From contig NZ_JAAMOZ010000001.1 in the NCBI RefSeq assembly GCF_011758645.1, forward strand, positions 1,302,001 through 1,366,000: DNA of 64,000 nt. Reading direction: 5' to 3'. This DNA comes from Brooklawnia cerclae. GTDB taxonomy: Bacteria; Actinomycetota; Actinomycetes; Propionibacteriales; Propionibacteriaceae. The stretch's first letter is position 1; every line of letters starts with the position of its first letter. The translations under genes were made by a program, and so were the position numbers. The notes under the pieces are model-generated. The model was given only the letters and a program-made list of their open reading frames with translations. It ran no database searches and was not told the DNA's origin. Of this stretch, positions 34,996-46,200 are shown in pieces.

Positions 34996-37245
34996 ATGGA
35001 TCGCCTTGAGATATTCGCCCGTCTTGCCAGCAAGACCATCTCGAAGTCGGAGGCGCTCGCGCTGCTGAAGGACCAGGCCGCCGAGCCCGAGCCTGCGCCG
35101 GAGGCGAAGCCGCCTCGTAGGCAGGCCGACGCCGCCGAGGCGGTCGCGGAGTCGGTGCGGGCGTGCGTCGCGGGAGTCCTCCACATCGATGCTGCTGAGG
35201 TCGCCGACGAGCTCAGCTTCAGCGAGATGGGCGTCGACTCGATCAGCGGGCTCGAGATCGTCCGCGACCTCAACGTTCGCCACAGCCTCAACCTGGATTC
35301 GACCGTCCTCTACGACTTCCCGCATGTGACCGACCTCGCCGGGCACGTCGCCGAACAGTCGCGATCGTCACGTGGCACCCTCACCGCGACGGCGGAGCCG
35401 GCGCACCAGGCTCCGGCGGGTCGCCCGAACGGCCGTGAGGTCCGCGCCCAGGTCGCACGGATCGTGGCGGACGTCCTCCACCTCGATCCGGGGGACCTCG
35501 ACCCGCAACTCACCTTCCAGGAGATGGGATTCGACTCGATCAGCGGGCTCGAGATGGTCCGGGACGCCAACACCCGGTTCGGGCTCAACCTCGACTCGGT
35601 CGTCATCTACGACCACCCCGATATCGACCAACTGTCGTCCCACATCGCGGGTCTCCTCGTCCCCGCACAGACCCCGGCCTCCCCGAAGGCCGACGACGAC
35701 GGAGCGGGGAAAACCGTCAATCCCTTCGAGTCGGACGAGGTGAAGGGTGTCTACCACGACGCGCATTTCGGCGACATGCGGCGCAAGTTCCTCGAGGAGA
35801 CGGTGAGCCGTGACATGCCCCGGCCGGACGCGCCCTCGCACGGCCAGGAATCGCGGACGCGCCCGAAGGTGGCGCTGAGGACGACGCCTCCCACGGGGAC
35901 GACGACATCTCCTCCCACTGCCACACCCGTCACCGGACCGGACGGCCGAGGAACCGGTGGGAGGGTGTCCGACGCCCTGACCGGCAGGATCGCCGTGGTG
36001 GGCATGGCGGGTGTCTTCCCGGACGCCCATGACGTCGACGCGTTCTGGGACAACCTCGTCTCGGGTCTGGTCAGCATGCGCCCGGTTCCCCAGGGCCGCT
36101 GGAACAACACGCTCGGCGTCCAGGCCTACGACGAGACGATCCGGCCCGCCCTTCTCGACGACATCGAGTCGTTCGACCCCCTGTTCTTCAACATCTCGCC
36201 GATCGACGCGGAGGTCATGGATCCCCAGCAGCGGATCTTCCTCGAGGTGGCCCACCAGGCCTTCGACGACGCCGGCTACCCGGAGAACAAGCTCAGCGGT
36301 GAACGGGTCGGGGTCTTCGTGGGCGCGGCGATGGGGGACTACCAGAAGCGATTCGACGGGGTGGACGTCGCCAACCAGTCGCAGGTCTTCGCCGGCAACG
36401 CGAGCTCGATCCTCCCGGCGAGGATCTCCTACTACCTCGACCTCCGGGGCCCGAGCATGGTCATCGACACCGCCTGCTCGTCCTCGCTGGTGGCGGTTCA
36501 CCAGGCCTGCCAGAGCCTCAGGACGGGCGAGGTCGACATGGCGCTCGCCGGTGGCATCCGGGTCATGGTCACCGACGAGCTGTACGTCCAGGCCAGGAAC
36601 GCGGGCATGGTCTCGCCCTCGGGCGAATGCCGGGCGTTCGACGAGAAGGCCGACGGCATCGCGATGGGGGAGGCCGCGGGCGCGGTCGTCCTCAAGCGCC
36701 ACGAGGACGCGCTCGCCGACGGGGACCGCGTATACGGGGTCATCCTGGGCTCCGGGATCAACCAGGACGGGCACACCAACGGGATCACCGCGCCGAGCCC
36801 CCGGGCCCAGACCGAACTCGAGGTGGAGGTCTACGAGCGCTACCACATAGATCCGCGCGAGATCACGCTGATCGAGGCCCACGGGACGGGGACGGCGCTG
36901 GGTGACCCGATCGAGGTCAAGGCACTCCGCGAGACGTTCTCCCGGTACACCGACGAGGCCGGCTTCTGCGAGCTGGGATCGGTGAAGAACAACATCGGCC
37001 ACACGACGATGGCAGCCGGTATCTCGAGCCTCATCAAGGTGCTCAAAGCCATGGAGCACGGGTCCGTCCCGCCGCTGGCCAACTTCGAACGACTCAATCC
37101 CAAGATCAACCTCGCAGGCGGGCCGTTCCGGATCGAGACGGAACCCCACGCGTGGGACCCCCCACGGGGCATGAAACGCACGGCCGCGCTGAGTTCGTTC
37201 GGCTTCAGCGGCACGAACTGTCACCTGGTTATCCAAGAGGCCTAG
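34996..37245 (+). CDS. Trans-AT PKS P4: dock-ACP-ACP-KS7
   Basis: 749 residues, with AGAAAGG upstream of the ATG. The N-terminal docking segment (MDRLEIFARLASKTISKSEA) pairs with P3. Tandem ACPs carry Ser82 (EMGVDSISGLEIV) and Ser181 (EMGFDSISGLEMV); they complete the KS6-ECH2 beta-branch module. A disordered linker of more than 100 residues (many Pro/Thr) leads to KS7 (about 325-749; Cys494, His629, His669). The protein stops at TAG immediately after the KS core, at FGFSGTNCHLVIQEA, without the usual flanking linker and without a C-terminal docking helix. The missing linker is the start of P5. The TAG is part of the TAGGAG that serves as P5 ribosome binding site. Confidence 0.94.
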   Translation: MDRLEIFARLASKTISKSEALALLKDQAAEPEPAPEAKPPRRQADAAEAVAESVRACVAGVLHIDAAEVADELSFSEMGVDSISGLEIVRDLNVRHSLNLDSTVLYDFPHVTDLAGHVAEQSRSSRGTLTATAEPAHQAPAGRPNGREVRAQVARIVADVLHLDPGDLDPQLTFQEMGFDSISGLEMVRDANTRFGLNLDSVVIYDHPDIDQLSSHIAGLLVPAQTPASPKADDDGAGKTVNPFESDEVKGVYHDAHFGDMRRKFLEETVSRDMPRPDAPSHGQESRTRPKVALRTTPPTGTTTSPPTATPVTGPDGRGTGGRVSDALTGRIAVVGMAGVFPDAHDVDAFWDNLVSGLVSMRPVPQGRWNNTLGVQAYDETIRPALLDDIESFDPLFFNISPIDAEVMDPQQRIFLEVAHQAFDDAGYPENKLSGERVGVFVGAAMGDYQKRFDGVDVANQSQVFAGNASSILPARISYYLDLRGPSMVIDTACSSSLVAVHQACQSLRTGEVDMALAGGIRVMVTDELYVQARNAGMVSPSGECRAFDEKADGIAMGEAAGAVVLKRHEDALADGDRVYGVILGSGINQDGHTNGITAPSPRAQTELEVEVYERYHIDPREITLIEAHGTGTALGDPIEVKALRETFSRYTDEAGFCELGSVKNNIGHTTMAAGISSLIKVLKAMEHGSVPPLANFERLNPKINLAGGPFRIETEPHAWDPPRGMKRTAALSSFGFSGTNCHLVIQEA

Positions 37246-37255
37246 GAGCGACGAC

Positions 37256-40200
37256 ATGGTGGTGCTACGTCCCATCCAGAACCTGCCCGATGCGTCGGTC
37301 GTCGAGGAGGGAGACCCGAGCGGCTCACTCCGTGTGCCGTTGGGGGAGCCGACGGACTTCCCGTTCGCGGTCTCGGGCAAGACGTCGCGATCGCTTGTCC
37401 GCAGGGCGCGGCAGCTCGCCGAATGGGCCCGGAGCCTTCCGGGAAACATCGGGCCTTGCCACGTCTCGTACACGCTGTGCGAACGCAGGCCGCACTACCG
37501 TCACCGCACGATCGTGTTCGCGTCCTCGCTCGCGGAGTTCGCGGCTGCGCTCGACGTGTTCGCGCAAGCCCCGCGCGCCGGTGCCGTCACCTCCGGCGCG
37601 GAGGCGGACGCGTCGCTTCTCGCCGGGCTCGTGGCGTCGCTGCGTTCACCCGATCCCGGGGAACGCAGGGAGGCTCAGGACACGATCCGCGCGGGTTTCG
37701 AAGCCGGTGCGCGGGTCGACTTCTCGTCCTTCTACCGCGCGGACGAGCGCAGGACCGTCTCTCTTCCGCCGTATCCGTTCGAGAAGAACCCACTCTGGAG
37801 CCCGGAGGGCGTCGTTTCGAGTGCCGGATCTGTGGCCCTTGAGCCCGTCGAAGGGACTGGTGCGGGTTCGGGGCTCGTTTCGACAGGCTCAACGGGCGTT
37901 TCGAGTGTTGGGTCTGTGGCCCTTGAGCCTGTCGAAAGGGCTTATGGGGGTGCGGGGCTCGTTTCGACAGGCTCAACGGGCGTTTCGAGTGTTGGGTCTG
38001 TGGTCCTTGAGCCTGTCGAAAGGGCTTATGCGGGTGCGGGGCTCGTTTCGACAGGCTCAACGGGCGTTTCGACAGGCTCAACGAGCGCTTCGAGTGTTGG
38101 GTCTGCGGCCCTTGAGCCTGTCGAAAGGTCCTACGCGGGTGCGGGGCTCGCTTCGACAGGCTCAACGAGCGTTTCGACGGGCTCAACGGGCGTTTCGACA
38201 AGTTCAACGGGCCGGTCGGCGGGCGCCCGCGGCGCGGGGCTGCGCGGAGTTCCCCAGGGCGACGGGAGCCTCGTGCGGCGCATACGCCTCGAGGACTTCT
38301 GGATGCGCGACCATCGGGTCGGCTCCGAGCACATCTTCCCCGGCGTCGGTTACGTGGAACTGGCGTTGTCGTCCTCGGGCGTGGCCGACGACCCGAGCCG
38401 CCCGGCGGTCGAGATCGCCGACGTCGGTTACCGTCAGCCTCTCGTCCTGTCGGAAGATCGCCCCGCGCGGGATCTGCGCCTCGAGTTCCCCGGGGGACGG
38501 GTCGGGGGGAGTTTCGAGATCGTCTCGGCGGCCGGGGATTCGCGGGTCGTGCACTGCTCGGGTCGCATCAGGCCCGCAGGGCAGGTCTCGCGGTTCGCCG
38601 CCCATCCCGATCACATCGACCCCGCCGACCTGTTCGGAGGGTTCGCTCGGACGACACCCGGGCACGCCTGCTACCAGGAGATCGCGCGCACGGGGCTCAT
38701 GCTCGGCCCGTCCTTCAACGCCATCGCGACGATCGCGTCCGACGAGGACCGCGTCGCCGCCCGGATCGTCCTGCCGGAGGCACTGGCCGCCCGCTACGAC
38801 GAGTTCGACCTGCACCCGTCGGTGTTCGACGGTGCTCTTGAGATCGTCTACCGCCTCGCCGACGCCTCGGCGCTGTCCATGCCCGCAGGGATCGAGCGGA
38901 TCGGATTCTTCGAGAAGCCCGAGCAGGAGTGCATCGCCTATGCGACGCGATCGGCTGAGCAGCGGCCCGGTGAACTCCGATACGACGTGAGCATCTTCCA
39001 GCCTGATGGGAGGCGAGCCGTGGCGGTCGAGGGCTTCACGTTCAAGGACCTCACGGCGAGCGGCCCGGCGGCCACGGCTCCGCCGGCGGCGCAGTACTTC
39101 ACGCTCACCGCCGTGCCCGAACCGTGTCACCAGGGCGACGCCGCGGCGGACATCCCGGCGGGCCTGCTCCTGGTCAACGGCTCCGAAGACCTCACCGAGT
39201 CCCTCGCCGCGGCCGTGCCCGTCGCGGCGCTCGACCACCCGGCCCTCGCGACGACGCCCCGTCCGGGGGACAGGCATTCCATGATCCCCGTGCTGTCGGT
39301 CGACGACGACCTGTCGGCGGTCGACGCGGTCGTCGTCGACCTCGGTGTCCCGGCCGGGCAGGTGATGCCCGCGCGGCATGCGGAACTACTGCACGCGGGC
39401 CTGCTTGCCGTCGAGCAGGACCTCGTGCGGCTCGCTCCGCGGGCACGCCAGGTCGTCGTGGTGGACGCCGGTGCGAACGAGCCGATCGCGAGGGCCCTTC
39501 ATGCGTTCGCCCTGACCATCGGCCTGGAGGCGCCCTGGACGACCGTCACGGTCGTGGCGACCGACGCCCGGGGGCCGGAGCGCTCCGCGCAGGTCCTCGA
39601 CGAGCTCGGACGCGGGGAGAACGCGGTGCGCGGCCTCGTGTCGTACGAGGGAGGCGTCCGCCGCGTGCTGCGGACGACACGGCTCGACGGGGCCCAGAAC
39701 GGTTCGCTCGCGCGGGCGGCAGGGACCGGCGTCTTCGTCGTCACGGGCGGGACGGGCGCGATCGGACGGATGGTGTCCGAGGAACTCGCGCGCGAGTCGA
39801 ACACCGTCGTCCTGCTGGGCTCGCGCCGGCCCGACGAGTCGACGGCCCGGCAACTCGAGGCCATCAGGCGCCGCGGCGCACACGCGGAATACCACGCGGT
39901 CGACCTGCGGGACGAGTCGGAGGTGCGGGACGTCCTGGACGGCGTCGAGCGCACCTGTGGCGCCATCGCCGGGGTGTTCCATCTCGCCGGCACGACCGCA
40001 GACGCACGCCTGGCCGACAAGGACCCCGATCGGAGTGCGGCGGTGCTCGCTCCCAAGGTGTCGGGGACCACGGCGATCGCCCGGGCGCTTCGGGGCAGGG
40101 GCGCCCGCTTCCTCCTGCTCGCCTCGTCCCTGGCCGCCGTCACGGGCAACGTCGGCCAGGAGGACTACGCCTTCGCCAACGGATTCATGGACGGGCTGGC

Positions 40201-43200
40201 GGTCTCGGCGTCCGGGGAGGACGACTTCAGGACCGTCACGGTCAACTGGTCGGTCTGGGAGGACGGGGGCATCCACATCGACGGCAACGTGCTGTCGATG
40301 TTCCGCGACGCCTTCGGCATCGTCCCCCTCACCCGTGAGCAGGGGATCGGCAGCATCGCGGCCGCGTTGACCCACCGCGTGCCGCAGGTCGTCGTCGCCG
40401 CCGGGGACGCTCGCAAGATCGAGGAGCATCTGGGTGTGGTGGACGCGGCGCGAGTGCCCGCCGACGCGGACCAGGCGGTCGCGGATGCCGTCGACGACGT
40501 GGTGCTCCGCGAGCATGCCTCGGCGAGGCTCCGGCGCATCGTGATCGACTCGATCAAGCTCGCCGAGGAGGACTTCGACCCGGACCGCTCGGTGCAGGAC
40601 TACGGCTACACCTCGCTCACGATGGTGGACCTGGCGAACACCATCAACCGCAGCTTCGGCGTCTCGGTGACTCCCGCGCTCTTCTTCTCGGCCGGCACGG
40701 TCAACCAGCTCGCCGACCACCTCGTGAAACGCGACCGCGACGCCCTCATGCGGTCGTACCGGCCGGAGACGGCCGGTACCGGCACGCCCCGGACGCGGGC
40801 CGCGGGCGACCCGGCGTCCGTACCCCGCCCGACCGGCACGGTGGCTGGTGAGACGCCCGCGGCCCCGACCACGCGTGATGACGCGGCGTTCGCCATCGTG
40901 GGCATGGACGTCACCATGCCGGGTTCGGCCGACGTCCACGCCTACTGGGAGCACCTGGTGGCACGGGACTGCATGGTCACCACGGTGCCGGAGGACCGCT
41001 GGGACTGGCGCAGGCTGGACGACGACCTGCGTGCCGCCGGTCAGGCGCCGATCTCCCATTTCGGCGGGTTCATGGACTCGGTCCACGACTTCGATCGGGC
41101 CTTGTTCGGGATCTCGCCCCGTGAGGCGGTCCTGATGGATCCGCAGCAGCGCCTGGCGATGGAGTCGGTCCGCAAGACGGTCGAGAGCGCCGGATACCGC
41201 GTCGCCGACCTCGCGGGCAGCCGGACAGGCATTTTCATGGGCGTGGCGACCATGGACTACTCCGACCTCCTGCAGGAGGCGGGCACCCCGATCGACGCCT
41301 ACACCTCGACGGGCGCGTCCCACAGCGTGCTCGTCAACCGCATCTCGTTCGCCTTCGACTGGAGCGGGCCGAGCGAGCCGGTCGACACCGCGTGCTCGAG
41401 CTCGCTGGTGGCCATCCACCGCGCCTGCGAGGCGATCAGGAGCGGGTCCTGCGACGCGGCGATCGCCGGCGGGGTGAACGTGATCGTGAGCCCCCTGCTC
41501 CACACCGCGTTCTCACGTGCGGGAATGCTCTCGCCCACCGGCTTGTGCCACAGTTTCGACGCCCAGGCCGACGGCTACGTGCGAGGGGAGGGCGTCGGTT
41601 CGATTCTCATCAAGCCCCTCGCCGACGCGGTCCGGGACGGGGACGCGATCCTGGCGACCATCAGGGGCACGGCCGTCAACCACGGGGGCAGGGCGTCCTC
41701 GCTCACCGCGCCCAATCCGCACGCCCAGGCGCGGGTGATCAGCGACGCCTGGCGGGAGACCGGCGTCGAGGCGTCCGGCATCGGTTACATCGAGGCCCAC
41801 GGCACCGGGACGAAGCTCGGCGACCCCGTAGAGATCGACGGTCTTCGCGAGGCGTTCTCGTTGCTGTCCGGCACCGGTGAGCTCCCAGCCGGGGCGGAAT
41901 GCTCGGTGGGAACCGTCAAGGCCAACATCGGTCACCTCGAAGCGGCGGCGGGGATCGCCGGTGTCGCCAAACTCGTCATGATGCTCCGGGAAGGCGTCAT
42001 CCCGGGCCATCCGACTCTCGGCGAGGTGAACCCCTACGTCGACCTCGAGGGGTCCGGATTCGTCATCCAGCGTGAGACACGCTCGTGGGAGCGCGCCCGG
42101 AGCGGCGACGGTGAAGAGTTACCCCGGGACGCGGGGATCAGCTCCTTCGGCTTCGGCGGTGCGAACGCCCATATCGCGATCGAGGAGTATCCGAGAACCC
42201 CGCGCCGTGTCTCCCCGCCGCGGGCCACCGGCGAGATCCTGGTCTTCTCCGCGCGCACGCCGGAGTCGCTCGCCCGGCACATCGAGCGACACACCCGCTT
42301 CTTCTCGGCGCTCGCGGACGGGGCCCCGTCCCTGGCCGACGTCGCCTTCACGCTGCGGGAAGGGCGCGAGGCCTACCGATACCGCGCGCTGTTCGTCGTG
42401 GACGGCGCGACCCCGGCGGCCGCATCCGGACAACTCCGCGACGCGATGGCCGGTCGTCGCCCCGGCCAGGTGTTCGGTTCGGAGGATTTCGATGTCGCGA
42501 GGGACCGTCCCGCGTTGCTGGAAGCCCTCGGCTTCGACGCGAGGATCACCGAGGTCGCCTCGGGCTACCTGCGGGGCGAGGACGTGGACTGGGGCCTGCT
42601 GAGACCGGTCGATGCCCGGCGCGTCCTGCTGCCCAATGTTCCGCTGAAGCGCACCCGGTGCTGGCCCGTGGAGGTCGCCCCGGCCTTTCGTACGGCGCTG
42701 GGCCTGCCCGCCGTGGAGCGGGGTGACGGGCGGCGTCCGGCGGCGTCCGATGCCGATCCCTCCCGTGAGCGGGTCGCCGGCTCGCTTCATCCCATGATCG
42801 ACTCCGCCGAACGCGGCGGCTCCGGCACAAGGTTCCTCAAGGCGCTCGACCCCTCCGATTTCTTCCTCGCCGATCACGTCGTCAACGGGAAGACCATCCT
42901 GCCGGGGGCGGCCTATGTGGAACTCGCCCGCGCGGTGGCCCATGAGCTCGGCCTCCCCGAGCAACTCACGATCTCGCGCCTGGTCTGGGAGAACGTCCTC
43001 GAACTCGACGGCGGGGAACAGACGATGATCGTGAACCGCGCCGGGCCGTCGGTGGGGGACGGCCTCGACCTCGTCGTCAGCAGCGAGTCCTCCTGCGGCG
43101 TCGTGGAGCACTGCACGTGCACGGTGACCCCGGGCCTGTCGAGTTCGCCACGGGTGTTCGACCTCGGTGAGCTGATGGCGAGCGGGGAGCGCTCGCTGTC

Positions 43201-46200
43201 GAGGGAGTACTGCTACGACACGCTCTACCGGCGCGTCGGCTTCGACTACGGACCGAGCTTCCAGGTGACGCAGACCGTCCGCTCCGGAGCGTCCAGTGCC
43301 GTCGCCGAGCTTCGCCTCCCCGACATTCCTGGCGTCGACGACCCCCGGTTCGTCCTTCACCCCTCGCTCATCGACGGAGCCATCCGCTCCATCGCGGGCA
43401 TCGCGAACCAGCGGCACAGCTCCACCTACATTCCCTTCTCCGTCGAGCGGATCGAGGTGTTCGCCCCGTGCCCGCCGCACTGCTACTCGATCTCGCGGAT
43501 CGCGAGCGAACCGGGTGGAAGCATCCGCACCATGCTCTTCGACGTGTCGGTGACCGACGAGTCGGGCAACGAATGCGTGCGCTTCACGAACCTCATGGTG
43601 CGCGGGTTCTCGAAGGGTCGGGACGAGGACGACCAGGAGTTCGTCCTCACGTCGCGATGGGTCGACGCCGACGCGGTGCGGCCCGCCGGGCCGGCCCCCT
43701 CGTCCGGCTCGGTCATGGTCGTGTCGCGGAGCCCGGAACACGTCGAGGGCCTCGCGAGGGTGATCGCCTCCGATCTGGGACGCGACGTGGTCCCGGTCGT
43801 CCACCAGGAGCGACCCGGTCGAGGCGGACCCGACACGTTCGCGGTGGGGGGTGATCTCGACGCGGGGCTGGCATCGGTCCTGCGCACCATCGAGGCGCAA
43901 GGGCGGATGCCTTCCGATGTCGTCGTCGACCTGAGCGGGTACGCCGAGGCGGAACGCGACGTCTGCGCGGGGAGCGGCATCACACTGCTGGTGGCGCTCG
44001 CCCGCGCCCTGTCGCCCGCGACCGGACGGCGCTGCCACCTCACCGTCTTCCACCCACGGGGGACGAGCCCTCGGGCACTGCTGCCCGCGGCGACCGCCGG
44101 CTTCGCACGATCCATGACCGTCGTCGCCCCGAGGCTCCACTGGACACTCGTGGAGGTGGAGCAGGGGGTCTCTCTCGCGCGGGCGGCGTCCGAGACCCTC
44201 GCGCTCGCGCCACACGCATCGGGCACCCGGCAGCGGGTCGCGGCAGACGCGCGGCAGGTCGAGGTCTTCGAGCGTCTCGCCGATCACGAACTCATCGGGG
44301 GTCGCTCGTCCCTGCACGAGGGAGCGGTCTGCGTGATCACCGGCGGCATGGGACGCATCGGGCTCGCACTCGCGCGCCGGCTCTCGCGGAAGTACCGCAT
44401 GAGGCTCGCGCTGGTCGGCCGGCGAGGCATCGACGGGCAGATCGAGGCCGAGCTGTCCGCTCTGGACTCGCTGGGCGGGCAGGCAGCGTACTTCCCCTGC
44501 GACGTGACCCGGGCCGAGTCGGTCGACGAGGTCCTCGCCGCCGTGAGAGACCGGTGGGGCAGGGTGGACGGGGTCGTCCACGCGGCGGGCGTGATGAGCG
44601 ACGCGATGATCTTCGAGGCCGACGACGAGGACAAGGAACGCGTCCTCGCGACCAAGATCGCCGGGGCGGTGAACCTCGACATTTCCACCGCCGGGGACGA
44701 TCTCGACTTCTTCGTGATGTTCTCGTCGGTCTCGAGCCTCATCGGCGATCGGGGAACCTGCACCTACGGCGCTGCCAACGCCTACCTCGACGCCCTGGCC
44801 GAGGCACGCGAGGAACTCCGCACAAGGGGCGAACGAGCCGGCAGGAGCCTGTCGATCGACTGGCCGATGTGGGCCGACGGAGGCATGCCGGTGCCCGGCA
44901 CCCCCGAGGGCTTCTTCGAGGAGACCGGGATGCTCCTGCTCGAGACCGAGGCCGGTCTCGACCTCTTCGAGTGGATGATGACACTCGACCACGAGCGGCT
45001 GATGTATGTGCGGGGGCGTTCGTCCACCATCCGGCGGGTCTTCCAGCTCGACGAGAGGAACCCGCGACCACGCGGTGACCTCGCGGCTCGGCACACCGGC
45101 GAGGCGGGGCCGCGCGGAGCAGCGGGCGACGACGCGTCCGGCGCGTTGCGACAGCTGTGTGTCGGCCATCTGACGTCGCTCCTCGCCGGGGTCAGCGGGT
45201 ACACCGTGACCGAGATCGACGAGGATCAGGAGTTCGAGGACTTCGGCATCGACTCGCTGATGATCCTCGATCTCAACGAGCGGCTCGCCGCCGACTTCCC
45301 GGATCTCGAACGAACGATCTTCTTCGAGTACAACCGCATCTCCCGGCTGGCCGACTACCTGGTCGCCGAGCGCACGGCCGACGTGCGCGCGCTGGCCGCA
45401 CGCATCGCGCCCCCCACCCCGGCTGTCGCGGGGGACGGCGGTGTGGTCGTCGTTGGGACGCCGCAGGAGGCCGCGGTATGCCCGGTCGCCGCGCCCGACC
45501 ACACGGACGAGCCGATCGCGATCATCGGGATGAACGGCCGCTTCCCGGACGCCGGATCGGTGGACGCGTTCTGGCGCAACCTGCGCGAAGGGCTCGACAG
45601 CATCATCGAGGTGCCGGGCGACAGGTGGGACCACCAGAAGTTCTTCACCGAGGAGTACCGGGACCGCACCGCCATCTACGCGAAATGGGGCGCCTTCCTC
45701 GACGACGTCGCGGGCTTCGATCCGCTGCTCTTCAGGATCACCCACGCCGACGCACGGCACATCGATCCGCAGGAGCGGCTCTTCCTCGAAAACGTGTACG
45801 GCACCATGGAGGACGCGGGCTACTGCGCCTTCCCCGAGGACCCGGTGGCGGTCGGGGTCTTCGTCGGCGTCATGTACGGCCACTACCAGCTCCTGGCGCT
45901 GGAGCGGACGCTTCGGGGCGCCGAGACCGTCACGAGCTCGGCGTACGCGTCGATCGCCAACCGGGCCTCGTACGTGTTCAACTTCTCGGGTCCCAGCATC
46001 GCCGTCGACACGATGTGCTCCTCGTCCCTCACCTCGATCCACCTGGCCTGCGAGGCGCTGCGGAGGGACGAGTGCACCATGGCGATCGCCGGTGGCGTGA
46101 ACGTCACCGTCCACCCCGACAAGTACCGGTTCCTGAGCGCCCAGCATTTCGCCGCAACCGACGGCAGGTGCCGGGCCTTCGGCGAGGGAGGTGACGGCTA

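Noticed and set aside
37587-38207. Minus-strand frame rich in LSLSKRP and FRQAQGP repeats
   Set aside because: This is the typical spurious translation of the palindromic repeat; the plus frame is continuous with PKS domains on both sides.
37814-38211. CRISPR array
   Set aside because: Units are contiguous 84-bp and 21-bp tandem repeats with internal palindromes, no unique spacers and no cas genes; it is a REP-like array within a coding frame.
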